Source of the DNA: Sphingobium sp.
GTDB taxonomy: Bacteria; Pseudomonadota; Alphaproteobacteria; Sphingomonadales; Sphingomonadaceae
Length of the DNA: 30,887 nucleotides
Direction: 5' to 3'
NCBI RefSeq assembly: GCF_003248505.1
Contig: NZ_QFOA01000038.1
Location: 1 to 30,887 of the forward strand
The notes beneath the pieces are model-generated. The model did no database searches and was not told the origin of the DNA. It was given only the letters and a program-made list of their open reading frames with translations. The position numbers and the translations under genes were made by a program. Shown here one piece after another: positions 22,115 to 30,468 of this stretch. The stretch's first letter is position 1; every line of letters begins with the position of its first letter.

Positions 22115-23456
22115 GCGCTGCCTTCCATGCTCCCATCGAACCAAGATAGATGTCGAGCTTTTCAAAACCGCGGCTGGCCAGCCACCCTGCGGCGACCGTC
22201 GCGCGCATGCCGCTGGCGCACATCAGGGTGTAATGGCGCTTCTTGTCCAGTTCCTGCCAACGGTCGTTAAGCTGGCCGACATAGATATGGTGCGATCCGT
22301 CGATGGCAGATTTGGCCCGTTCGTCTGCATCGCGCACATCCAGCAATGTCCACCCTTCAACACCACCCAAACGGTTTTCGACTTCGTCCGTATCGATCAT
22401 GGGCGTCTGCTGCATCATTACGCCTTTCGCCGCGGCAGGCACCATGCCGACATAGCCACCCACCACATTATCCAGCGCGATCCGCACCAGATGTTCCAGC
22501 GCGGCGGCGAGTTGATCTTCATCTGAAGCGATCAGGGCGACGCTTTCCCCTTCGCGGATGAACCAGCCAGCAAATGCGGAAATCATATCCACGGGCAGGC
22601 TCATCGCGCCAGGCAGATGGCCCGAGGCATAGGCCATGGGTTCGCGGACATCGACCAGATGATCCGCTTCGCAGTCCCCTAACTGCGCGAGCGAAAGGCG
22701 GCGCGGGCGCATCACCGGCGGCGGCGCACTGCCCCCTTCCACGTTCAGCCGTTCCATCAGCCGAAAATAGGGCGGTTGATAGTGGTTCTCGTTGACTTTT
22801 AACCGAATGAATTCCTCGCGATCCGTGATCAGGAGGCGCGGATTGTTGAGCCGCTCGTGCCCGATGGTGGAGAACTCGCGATCGGCCATGCCTGATCCGC
22901 AGACCGAGCCGGCACCGTGCGCCGGATAGATGATGGCCTGATCGCCGAGCGCCAGCAGCTTGCGGAGGGAATCGAACAGCAGCCCGGCCACTTCCTCGCG
23001 CCGGTCGGGATAAAAATCAGTGCGGCCGACATCGCCAACGAACATGGCGTCGCCAGTGAACACGCCCACCGCCTTGTCCGGATAGGCGGTATCAAACAGC
23101 GCATAGGCCAGATGGTCATCCGTATGGCCGGGTGTTTCCATGGCCCGGATTTCCAGTTGGCCAACGGCATAACAATCACCGTCCCGCGCTGTCGTCGCAT
23201 AAACTATGGGCCGCTCCGGGTTTGGCCCATGCAGCACTTTTGCACCCGTCATGCCGGCGAGCACTGGCGCGCCAGATACAAGATCTTCGTTACGATGAGT
23301 CTCGAAGATATGCGTGATCTCAAGCCCTGCTGCACGCGCCTTCTCCAGGTAGATGGTGCAGTCGCGGCGTGGGTCGATCACGGCTGCCTGCCCGCCCGAC
23401 CCCACCAGATAGGACAGGTGGGAAAGGCCCGGCGTCTTGATCTTTTCCAGCAGCAT
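22107..23456 (-). CDS. MBL-fold/double rhodanese sulfurtransferase-dioxygenase
   Basis: 449 residues, start MLLEKIKTPGLSH with SD AAGGAA. MBL domain (1-250): FETHRNEDLVSG at 52-62, ETPGHTDDHLAYA, GVFTGDAMFVGDVGRTDF and YPAHGAGSVCG. The usual HxHxDH is changed to H-R-N-E-D-L, a variant common in this subfamily but expected to alter metal binding. Rhodanese 1 (about 275-345): LVDVREPMAYASGHLPGAMSL, lacking an active Cys (ALIASDED). Rhodanese 2 (about 370-449): LLDVRDADERAKSAI and the loop MCASGMRATVAAGWL with a cysteine in CxxGxR form. Predicted persulfide-handling enzyme in the cytosol. It follows dsrE and overlaps the methyltransferase gene. Confidence 0.92.
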   Translation of the reverse strand: MLLEKIKTPGLSHLSYLVGSGGQAAVIDPRRDCTIYLEKARAAGLEITHIFETHRNEDLVSGAPVLAGMTGAKVLHGPNPERPIVYATTARDGDCYAVGQLEIRAMETPGHTDDHLAYALFDTAYPDKAVGVFTGDAMFVGDVGRTDFYPDRREEVAGLLFDSLRKLLALGDQAIIYPAHGAGSVCGSGMADREFSTIGHERLNNPRLLITDREEFIRLKVNENHYQPPYFRLMERLNVEGGSAPPPVMRPRRLSLAQLGDCEADHLVDVREPMAYASGHLPGAMSLPVDMISAFAGWFIREGESVALIASDEDQLAAALEHLVRIALDNVVGGYVGMVPAAAKGVMMQQTPMIDTDEVENRLGGVEGWTLLDVRDADERAKSAIDGSHHIYVGQLNDRWQELDKKRHYTLMCASGMRATVAAGWLASRGFEKLDIYLGSMGAWKAAHD

Positions 23457-23503
23457 AGTTCTTTCCTTCTGGTATGGGTTTCGCGCCGCGACGACTGCTA
23501 TTG

Positions 23504-24055
23504 TCAGTCTGAAACGAGCGGCCATCCCTGGCGTTGCAGGAGGACCAGCGTCGTCATCGCGGACAGATCGAGAGTGACCGCCGGATCAATGTCCTCCCGC
23601 GCAATGCCCTGTCCAGCGGTGGCCTGGCCACAGACATGGATTTCAACGCCAGCTCGCTTGAGTGCGGCAATCAGCGGCGTGTTTGGGTTGGTGGAGTTGA
23701 ACCGCTTTTGATAGGCTTCTTCACGCAGAATCAGCGGTGTGGCTGGCCCGTGGATGATGACCTTGATATCGCCCGGTTTGGTGGAAACGCCGCTCGATGC
23801 GAGCAGATTGAGATAGCGCGCGACCCTGTCGAGACTACGGTTGACCCCGTTTGGCCCACGTGCCTCGCCGGTGATTTCGAACAGCGCACGCATATCATCC
23901 GTCGCGGCGGGACGGTTGGCAACCTGCGCCATGGGCGCAATCGCGCCATAGTCCGCGACCGCCGGGTGCCTCGCAACTTGAGCGGATGCGGGCATGCAAA
24001 CAACCAATGTGGCGGCGCCCCCCAGAATGAGTAATTTGTTATAAATGCTCATCAT
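23504..24055 (-). CDS. exported DsrE-family protein
   Basis: 183 residues with signal peptide (IYNKLLILGGAATLVVCMPASAQ) followed by a DsrE/DsrF-like domain: DIKVIIHGPATPLI, NPNTPLIAALKRAGVEIHVCGQA with a conserved Cys, and LDLSAMTTLVLLQRQGWPLV. DsrE-like proteins bind or transfer sulfane sulfur on cysteine. Here transfer would occur in the periplasm, next to the ScsB/C/D thiol-exchange proteins. The ATG overlaps the end of the DsbD-like gene, with SD GGAGG nine bases upstream inside that gene. Next gene follows after 47 bp. Confidence 0.88.
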   Translation of the reverse strand: MMSIYNKLLILGGAATLVVCMPASAQVARHPAVADYGAIAPMAQVANRPAATDDMRALFEITGEARGPNGVNRSLDRVARYLNLLASSGVSTKPGDIKVIIHGPATPLILREEAYQKRFNSTNPNTPLIAALKRAGVEIHVCGQATAGQGIAREDIDPAVTLDLSAMTTLVLLQRQGWPLVSD

Positions 24056-26228
24056 CTGTCTTTCCCTCCGACTCATTGGCTAGCCCGATCAGCATCTCGC
24101 TGCTTAACATCTGCGGCAACTCCCGAACCGGACTTTTCGACGGCGCGTAGAGATAGTAAGGGATCGAATTGCGGCCGCGGCTGGCGAGGAAGCGCGTGAT
24201 CTCTGGATCGCCCCGCGTCCAGTCGGCAACGAGCATCGTCACGCCCGCCTTCGCGAATGCCGCTTGCGTGTCCGCCCGGTCGATCGCCACTCGCTTGTTG
24301 ACTTGGCAGACAAGGCACCAGTCTGCTGTGAAATCGACAAAGACCGGCACGCCCTGCGCGCGCAACTCAGAAAGGCGCGCCTCACTGAACATTTGTGCTC
24401 CGGTATCTGCGGGAGCGGTCGCGGCGGCCGGGCGCGGCAGCTCTACGGCAATCGCGACCAGGAGCGCCGCCATCACCGGTGCCAGCCCGACCATGGCGGA
24501 GCGCCCCCCGCTTTGTCGCAAGCCCACCCACCATAATCCCACCGCGGCCAGCGCGGCGATCAGCAGGCCCATCGCAAGCCCGTCCACGCCGCTTTGCCGT
24601 CCCAGGACCCAGGCAAGCCCGATCGCGGTCAGCAGCATCGGAATCGCAAGAATGCGACGGAAGGTTGCCATCCACGCGCCGGGTTTCGGCAGCCAGCGTT
24701 GAAGTCGGGGCACGAAGGCGATCAGCAGGAATGGCAGCGCCATACCAAGGCCCAGGCCTGCAAAAACCGCCAGCGCAGCTGGAACCGGCAGAACCAGTGC
24801 CGCGCCCAGCGCGACGCCCATGAAGGGGCCACTACAAGGCGTCGCGATCAGCGCAGCAAGCGCACCGGTGCCAAACGCGCCGAGGCCGCCTTTCTTCGTC
24901 ATCCAATTGCCGGACAAAGAGGGGCCACTCACTTCGAACAGACCAGCCAAATTGAGCGCGATTGCCAGCGACAAGAGCATCAGCAGCAGGATCATCCGGG
25001 GATCCTGAAGCTGGAAAGACCAGCCAATGTCATGGCCCATCGCGCGGGCGCCGACCAATATTGCGCCCAGCGCCGTGGTCGTCGCTACGCTCCCGGCAAA
25101 ATAGGCAAGCCCTTCCACTTTCGCGGTGTGCCGGTCAGCGCCCGATCGAGCGAGGCTCAGCGCCTTGAGCGACAGGATCGGGAACACGCAAGGCATCAGG
25201 TTGAGCAGCAACCCGCCAAGGATCGCACCGGTAAGTGCAATTCTGAACGCGCGCGTGTCGGCTGGCGCGGCACGCTTAGAGCCCTGCGCCGGAGTGGGCT
25301 TATCGACAGCGTCGGGGAGAACCGCGGCTGTGGAGGCTGGCGCCGACCGTGCTACAGGCGCCTTGGTCTTGGGGGGTTCACGGGCACCCGAAGCCATCAA
25401 CGCGAAACTGCGCTTACTATCCGCAAACACGCCCCGAAAATCTGAAGGTGTGGGCGCAGCATTGTCCGATGCGGCGACAGTCACGCGCCATCCACCTTCC
25501 CGGCGCACGACGGTCTGCGGCGCCGATGCCGCGAACCAGCCATCCTGAGCGGGAAACAGGCGCACCGACGATGCATCCAGCCTGGCTTCGCCATCAATGT
25601 CGAAGCGCCAGTCTCCACCCTGACGCGCGACCACCAGTTTAAGCCTGCCTTCCACAGGCAGTGCCGCCTTGGCGGCCCGGAAAACCGGCGCCGCAGCTGC
25701 ATTGGATGTTCCATCACCGGCCGTCAGCAGCAGATCGAGCGTGGCGCGTTCGGGGACACACAGCGTGTCCGAACAGGCAAGCCATGAGAGGTTGACGCGC
25801 AGCGGGATGGCAGTGCCCGGAGCAACATCGTCGTTCAGGTTCAAATCCGTAAGGAGCGTGAATGCACCTTTGTGAACATAGCTTGCCAGCCCCGCGAGCT
25901 CGAGCAGGGTTGGTGCGGGATGGCGCAGATCACCCATGGTTACGCCGTCCGGCACGGTCCAGTTCGCCTCTACCGAGAGCCCGCTGTCGCCCGGATTGAC
26001 CCAATAGCCATGCCAGCCAGTGCGTGGCACCATGCGGATAGCGATGCGCGTTGTTGTGCCGGGCTTTGGGGAACCGGATTCGGCCAGCACCGACGTATTG
26101 ATATTTGCCGTGCCCTGAGCGGCGATCGGTCCAGCGATGAAACCAAGCAAAGCGGCTGCGAAGAGTGCGAAAAACCTTATCGTAAGACGCGGTAGTCGAT
26201 CAATCATCGTCCTGGCCGGCGTTTTCAT
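24039..26228 (-). CDS. scsB: ScsB/DsbD-like thiol:disulfide interchange protein
   Basis: 729 residues. Signal peptide 1-38, then a periplasmic ScsB/DsbD-alpha-type region with Cys152 and Cys157 (SWLACSDTLCVPE), a low-complexity linker (280-325), a DsbD transmembrane domain with Cys347 (LMPCVFPILSLKAL) and Cys465 (IATPCSGPFMG), and a C-terminal thioredoxin-like domain with CLVC at 638-641 (DFTADWCLVCQVNK). Exactly three cysteine pairs, as needed to relay electrons from cytosolic thioredoxin to the periplasm. The long N-terminus is typical of ScsB rather than classical DsbD. ATGA overlap with the upstream DsbA-like gene. Likely keeps the ScsC/TlpA-like partners reduced under copper, peroxide or sulfide stress. 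Confidence 0.93.
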   Translation of the reverse strand: MKTPARTMIDRLPRLTIRFFALFAAALLGFIAGPIAAQGTANINTSVLAESGSPKPGTTTRIAIRMVPRTGWHGYWVNPGDSGLSVEANWTVPDGVTMGDLRHPAPTLLELAGLASYVHKGAFTLLTDLNLNDDVAPGTAIPLRVNLSWLACSDTLCVPERATLDLLLTAGDGTSNAAAAPVFRAAKAALPVEGRLKLVVARQGGDWRFDIDGEARLDASSVRLFPAQDGWFAASAPQTVVRREGGWRVTVAASDNAAPTPSDFRGVFADSKRSFALMASGAREPPKTKAPVARSAPASTAAVLPDAVDKPTPAQGSKRAAPADTRAFRIALTGAILGGLLLNLMPCVFPILSLKALSLARSGADRHTAKVEGLAYFAGSVATTTALGAILVGARAMGHDIGWSFQLQDPRMILLLMLLSLAIALNLAGLFEVSGPSLSGNWMTKKGGLGAFGTGALAALIATPCSGPFMGVALGAALVLPVPAALAVFAGLGLGMALPFLLIAFVPRLQRWLPKPGAWMATFRRILAIPMLLTAIGLAWVLGRQSGVDGLAMGLLIAALAAVGLWWVGLRQSGGRSAMVGLAPVMAALLVAIAVELPRPAAATAPADTGAQMFSEARLSELRAQGVPVFVDFTADWCLVCQVNKRVAIDRADTQAAFAKAGVTMLVADWTRGDPEITRFLASRGRNSIPYYLYAPSKSPVRELPQMLSSEMLIGLANESEGKTDDEHL

Positions 26229-26905
26229 TGTGATGCAGTTCCGTTAGGGTCGCGTCGCGCAAGCGCCACCGCCTCACGCAACCCGCGCAGATCGATGCCG
26301 CCGGGGATGAGATAGGGGCCGATCAGCATACCGGGCGTGCCTTGAAGACCCAGCATTGCTGCGTATCGGCTATTGCGATCCAGCACAGCACCGATCTCAG
26401 ACTTGTGCGCGGTGAGGTCAGCCTGCAGTTTCGCCCAATCTACCCCCGCCTTGCCTGCTGCGGCGCGAATACTGTCCGATGTCAGCTTGCCTGTCGTGGT
26501 CATCAGCGCATCGTTGAACGCGGCATGCTTGCCTTGCCATTTGGAGGCGATGGCTGCCCGCGCGGCTTCGGTGGACGCAGCGCCGAAGACCGGCCAGTCA
26601 CGAAAGACCAGTTTCACCTTGGGGTCTTCGTTCACCAGTGCTTCGAGCGACGGGTGGAGCTTGCGGCAAAAAGGACATTGATAGTCGGAGAAAACCACAA
26701 CAGTGACATCGTGCCCCTGCGGCGCGATGGCCGGGGCAACAGGATCATTCTGGATTTGCGAGCGGATGCGCAGCGCGTCTGCGCTGGAGGTGTCGCTCGA
26801 CGCCTGACGAGCTTGCGCCGGGTCGGCATCACCGCTCCAAAGCGCTACGCTGCCGGCCAGAAGCGCGGCCATGCCGATGCCAGCGGCGATTGTCAGTGTC
26901 TTCAT
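26225..26905 (-). CDS. DsbA-family/ScsC-like periplasmic thiol protein
   Basis: 226 residues. Start MKTLTIAAGIG one base after the previous stop, with SD AAAGGA. Signal peptide about 1-24 (GMAALLAGSVALWSG), then a DsbA fold: VVFSDYQCPFCRKLH with CPFC at 77-80, VKLVFRDWPVFGAASTEAARAA, and LGLQGTPGMLIGPYL with the cis-Pro. CPFC is typical of DsbA-like/ScsC proteins that exchange disulfides with ScsB. Isomerase or reductase role is inferred from its partnership with the DsbD-like gene rather than from the fold alone. Confidence 0.92.
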   Translation of the reverse strand: MKTLTIAAGIGMAALLAGSVALWSGDADPAQARQASSDTSSADALRIRSQIQNDPVAPAIAPQGHDVTVVVFSDYQCPFCRKLHPSLEALVNEDPKVKLVFRDWPVFGAASTEAARAAIASKWQGKHAAFNDALMTTTGKLTSDSIRAAAGKAGVDWAKLQADLTAHKSEIGAVLDRNSRYAAMLGLQGTPGMLIGPYLIPGGIDLRGLREAVALARRDPNGTASQ

Positions 26906-26906
26906 C

Positions 26907-27704
26907 TCATTGGGTCCTTTGCAGATCACGCATCCCTGCGGTCAGCGCCGCCCGGGATATCTCGCCGGCGTGGAGACCGGCAATTTCGCCCGCCTCGTTG
27001 ACGAACAGGGTGGTTGGAAGCGCCACCGAAGCGACAACTTTGCCCAAGACGCCGCCCGGATCAGTCACGATTGCCCCGTTGGCCAGGCCCTGCTTGGCAA
27101 GAAACGCACGGATGGCCGCAGCGTCCTCGCCTTGATTGACGAGCAGAACCGGAACTTTGGAGCTTTGCGCCACGTCGATCAGCATCGGCATTTCGCGACG
27201 GCACGGCGGACACCATGTGGCCCACAGATTGATAACCATAGGTCGCCCTGGAATGCCCAGCTCGACCGGTTTGCCATCGAGGTCCGTCAGCATCAGGCGC
27301 GGCATCGGTCGTACATCCGGTGCAATCAAGGTGGCCGCACCGAGATGAAGTACAAAAAGACCTGCGACCGTGGCGATCAGGGCAAGACCTGCAGGTTTGC
27401 GCCCCAGCATAACCAAGATGATGATCAACGCCGCCGCAGCGCCTGCCCAGACCGAGAATCCGCCCTGCCAGATTGCAAGCATGGTCCAGGGTTCGGCGAT
27501 AAAGGCATCAATATTGGCAAGAATAAAGCCGATGCGCGCTGCAACCAGTCCGGCCAGCAAGGACAACCATCCGGCACGCATTGCCCTACTATCCAGCCGC
27601 GCGGCAATCACACCCGCGATCGCCAGAAACGCCCAGATCGCTGCAACAGCGATCAAACGGTCTGTAGCCATGGCAAGTGGGCCGATCTGTATGACGCCAT
27701 CCAT
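26907..27704 (-). CDS. Lgt-like membrane domain fused to TlpA/ScsD thioredoxin domain
   Basis: 265 residues. The membrane half (1-128) aligns by eye with Lgt. IGPLAM at 7 corresponds to IGPFAL, and AARIGFILANIDAFIAEPWTMLAIWQGGFSV corresponds to GGRLAYVLFYD...AQPWKIFQLWAGGMSF in the lgt gene of this window. The essential Lgt His (SFHGG) is SVWAG here, so the half is not an active transferase. The periplasmic half (130-265) is TlpA/ResA-like: VINLWATWCPPCRREMP with Cys165 and Cys168, and ALPTTLFVNEAGEIAG with cis-Pro. It plausibly acts as the ScsD-like partner reduced by ScsB. Strong SD AAGGAG. First gene of the minus-strand operon. Confidence 0.88.
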   Translation of the reverse strand: MDGVIQIGPLAMATDRLIAVAAIWAFLAIAGVIAARLDSRAMRAGWLSLLAGLVAARIGFILANIDAFIAEPWTMLAIWQGGFSVWAGAAAALIIILVMLGRKPAGLALIATVAGLFVLHLGAATLIAPDVRPMPRLMLTDLDGKPVELGIPGRPMVINLWATWCPPCRREMPMLIDVAQSSKVPVLLVNQGEDAAAIRAFLAKQGLANGAIVTDPGGVLGKVVASVALPTTLFVNEAGEIAGLHAGEISRAALTAGMRDLQRTQ

Positions 27705-27789
27705 TGTGGTTCTCCTTGCCGCCCTTTCTTAAGGCAGGCTTAGCATCCGGCTTAAGGTAGCGGTAAGGCGGACAGGGAAAGGAGCAGAA
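27705..27789. promoter_or_regulatory. divergent promoter with two CTTA-N7-CTTA sites
   Basis: Site C is CTTAAGGCAGGCTTA at 27728-27742, identical (other strand) to site B at 15639. Site D is TAAGGTAGCGGTAAG within 27753-27767, again two half-sites 11 bp apart. The two centres are 25 bp apart. The region separates the scs operon (minus) from the response regulator-kinase operon (plus), so autoregulation and scs control by the response regulator are expected. Confidence 0.65.
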
Positions 27790-28443
27790 ATGCGGATTCT
27801 GCTTGTTGAAGATGATGATATTCTGCGCGACGGTATCGTGGTGGGGCTGGGCCTTGAGGGGTTCGAGGTCGATGCTGTGGCCTGTCTTGCCGACGCGCGC
27901 GCCGCGATAGGAGATCATGCTGGCGTCGTGCTCGATATCGGCCTGCCAGATGGTTCCGGTCTCGACCTGCTAGCGGAATGGCGACGGGCCGGCGTCGAGA
28001 CCCCGGTGCTGCTGCTGACGGCGCGTGACATGGTCGCGGACCGGGTCGAGGGACTTGATCGCGGTGCCGACGATTATCTGGGCAAACCCTTCGATCTTAC
28101 GGAACTATCAGCCCGCCTGCGCGCGATCATGCGTCGAGCCAGTGGCCGGGCAAGCGGCGATCTGGAACTGGGTGCGCTGATAATCAGCGAAGCGCGTAGA
28201 TCAGTGGCCTTGGATGGCGAGGAAATCGCCGTGTCCCGCCGCGAGTTTGCGATCCTGCATGCTCTGGCGGAGCGCCCGGGGCACGTGCTGTCGCGCAGCC
28301 AGCTGGAAGATCGCATCTACGGCTGGCAGGAAGAAATCGAAAGCAACGCGGTGGAGGTACACATCCACAAGCTCCGTGCAAAACTCGGCCGGAGCCGGAT
28401 CGAAACGGTGCGCGGAGAGGGTTACCGGATTATACGATCATGA
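27790..28443 (+). CDS. OmpR-family response regulator
   Basis: 217 residues. Receiver domain 1-115: acidic pocket LLVEDDD, phospho-acceptor Asp49 in VVLDIGLPDGSGLDLL, Thr in PVLLLTARD and Lys in DDYLGKPFDL. Winged-helix DNA-binding domain about 125-217: LDGEEIAVSRREFAILHALAERPGHVLSR and ESNAVEVHIHKLRAKLG with recognition helix, then ETVRGEGYRI. SD AAGGAG. Overlaps the kinase start by ATGA. Its likely target is CTTA-N7-CTTA, present beside its own promoter and in front of the RND and SQR-like operons. Confidence 0.95.
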   Translation: MRILLVEDDDILRDGIVVGLGLEGFEVDAVACLADARAAIGDHAGVVLDIGLPDGSGLDLLAEWRRAGVETPVLLLTARDMVADRVEGLDRGADDYLGKPFDLTELSARLRAIMRRASGRASGDLELGALIISEARRSVALDGEEIAVSRREFAILHALAERPGHVLSRSQLEDRIYGWQEEIESNAVEVHIHKLRAKLGRSRIETVRGEGYRIIRS

Positions 28444-29780
28444 CTGCGTTACGGATCCGTCTGTTCATTCTCGTCGCCGGCGTGACCATGCTCGTCTGGG
28501 CGGGTGCAGCAGGCTGGACGAGTTTTTCAACCAGGGCTGAAGTGCAGCGTGTGCTCGACGGGCGGTTGGTGGAGGCGGCACGAATGGTCGCTGCACTCGA
28601 TATTCCCGCCAGCGGACCAGTGCGGCGACTGGCCCCGGCACCTTACTCCCGCCAGTTGTCGTGCCAGATCTGGTCACTGAACGGCGCATTGATCGGTCAG
28701 TCAACCGGAGCGCCCGATGCACCGTTGGCCGGGGGCGCACCCGGTTTTTCCAGTCGCCAGATCGAAGATGAACAGTGGCGTGTCTATACACATGTCGACA
28801 CAGCGCGTGGCATCAGGGTCATGGTCGGCGACAGCTTGGCGGTCCGCCAGCATCTGGTCAACGATCTGATGCTGGGCTTGCTGTTGCCCGCAGCGGTCGG
28901 GCTCGTTGCGCTCGCAGTGCTGCTTTGGTTTGGTGTCAGGAGTGGCCTTGCACCGCTCGGTCGTGTTGCCCGCGCAATCGAGCTGCGTTCGCCACAGACC
29001 CTTGAGCCGCTCGCCGTCGACCCTGTGCCCGAAGAGCTGAGGCCTCTGGTGCAGGCTATGGACGATCTGCTTAGCAGACTTGAAGGGGCCAGACGGGCCG
29101 AGCGCGACTTCGTGGCCAACGCCGCGCACGAACTCCAGACGCCGCTGGCTGGTCTCAAGACCCAGGCGGAAGTGGCCCGTCGCGCCACGGACCCGGCCAT
29201 GCGGGATCATGCCCTGGAGCGCATCGCTATAGCGGTGGATCGCACCAGCCGACTGGTACGCCAGTTGCTGGAGCTGGCCCGGCAGGAAAGGCGAGAGGCG
29301 GAACCAGCCAACTGCTTCGCACGCGTGCATGACGTGGTGAACGGCGTGGTCGGCGATTATGCACATCTGGCCGCGACGGGCCGTCGATCGATCGTCACCG
29401 CCTGCGGACTCCGCGATGTCGACCTGGCAATCGATGCCGAAGCCCTTCGCCTTGCGCTGGGCAATCTGGTGGAGAACGCTCTGCACCATGGCGGCAAAGG
29501 CCCAGTCCGGATCGAGTGTGCCGCAAACGATGGACTGGAGCTGCGTGTCATCGATTGTGGGGCGGGCATCGCGGCGGATGAGGTTGAGCGTGTGCGTCGC
29601 AGGTTCGAACGTGGCCCTCGCGCCACGTCGGGCGGCACCGGGCTGGGCCTGTCGATCGTCGAGGCCGCAATCGCTCCAGCGCAGGGCGTTCTGGAATTTC
29701 GTCTGGATGATGCCGGCTTTGCCGCCGTGCTGCGCTTTCCATCAAATCGCGTCAGGATATCGAGCAATGGTGCCAGCTGA
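28440..29780 (+). CDS. sensor histidine kinase
   Basis: 446 residues. TM1 about 8-26, a roughly 115-residue periplasmic sensor region (31-145) with a single Cys75 (RQLSCQIW), TM2 about 146-165, HAMP linker (GVRSGLAPLGRVARAIELRS), dimerisation helix RDFVANAAHELQTPLAGLKTQ with His230, N-box ALGNLVENALHHGG, G1 VIDCGAGIAADE and G2 GTGLGLSIVEAA. The short sensor domain resembles QseC/PmrB-type kinases. Cognate to the preceding regulator (ATGA overlap). The signal may be periplasmic thiol or sulfur stress, given the neighbours and the lone Cys; this is speculation. Confidence 0.94.
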   Translation: MTALRIRLFILVAGVTMLVWAGAAGWTSFSTRAEVQRVLDGRLVEAARMVAALDIPASGPVRRLAPAPYSRQLSCQIWSLNGALIGQSTGAPDAPLAGGAPGFSSRQIEDEQWRVYTHVDTARGIRVMVGDSLAVRQHLVNDLMLGLLLPAAVGLVALAVLLWFGVRSGLAPLGRVARAIELRSPQTLEPLAVDPVPEELRPLVQAMDDLLSRLEGARRAERDFVANAAHELQTPLAGLKTQAEVARRATDPAMRDHALERIAIAVDRTSRLVRQLLELARQERREAEPANCFARVHDVVNGVVGDYAHLAATGRRSIVTACGLRDVDLAIDAEALRLALGNLVENALHHGGKGPVRIECAANDGLELRVIDCGAGIAADEVERVRRRFERGPRATSGGTGLGLSIVEAAIAPAQGVLEFRLDDAGFAAVLRFPSNRVRISSNGAS

Positions 29781-30468
29781 CGTTCCCCCCGATCAAGGAG
29801 ATGTATCTCCGCGAACGGCATTCAACCGCCGCGACTTTGTCATGCTGAGCGGATTTGCCGCAGTGGGATGGCTCGGAAGCTGGGCACTTCGCGAAACTGC
29901 GCCTTTGGCTCAGGACATGTCTTCAAATGGCAGAGCTCAAACCGCCGCAGACCAGCGGACGGGTCGGTCGGCTGGAAACCCGGATGGGTCGGTGACCGTC
30001 GTTGCGTTCAATGATTTCCTCTGTCCGATCTGCAAGGTGACCGCGCACATACTTGCAGCCGCAGTGAAGCAGGACGGTGACGTGCGGATCGAGTATCGCG
30101 ATCTGGCGTTCTTCGGGCCAATGGCGGAGCGTGCCGCCCTGGTCGGCCTCGCTATGGACCGACAGAGTCTTTATCCCGCCTATCACGACCGCACGATGGC
30201 AATGCACATACCGCTGAACGAGACAGCGCTGCGCGACATCGGACACGATATAGGCGCGGATTGGGAGCAGGCCACGAAGGATCTGAAAGACCGGCGCCAG
30301 GCATTTCTAAACCGTTTGCATCAGGACGCCAATCTTGCCTTCGGTCTCGGTATCCGCGGCACACCTGCGTTCCTCGTCGAAAGCCTCCTCGCCATTGGCC
30401 GTAAGACTGAAGATGAATTTTTGGCGATCTTTGCCGAGGCTCGGGATAAGGCTCGCATCGCTGAATGA
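29767..30468 (+). CDS. Tat-exported DsbA-family protein
   Basis: 233 residues. It starts inside the kinase gene (14-bp overlap); any longer upstream frame is shadowed by the kinase. N-terminal twin-arginine motif NRRDFVML at 20-27 followed by a hydrophobic stretch SGFAAVGWLGSWAL. DsbA fold: VVAFNDFLCPICKVTAH with CPIC at 86-89, DVRIEYRDLAFFGPMAERAA, and FGLGIRGTPAFLV with cis-Pro. CPIC differs from the CPFC of the scs operon member. Tat export suggests that it folds in the cytosol or binds a cofactor before export. Part of the two-component operon, so it may be a feedback sensor partner or effector. Confidence 0.9.
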   Translation: MVPADVPPDQGDVSPRTAFNRRDFVMLSGFAAVGWLGSWALRETAPLAQDMSSNGRAQTAADQRTGRSAGNPDGSVTVVAFNDFLCPICKVTAHILAAAVKQDGDVRIEYRDLAFFGPMAERAALVGLAMDRQSLYPAYHDRTMAMHIPLNETALRDIGHDIGADWEQATKDLKDRRQAFLNRLHQDANLAFGLGIRGTPAFLVESLLAIGRKTEDEFLAIFAEARDKARIAE

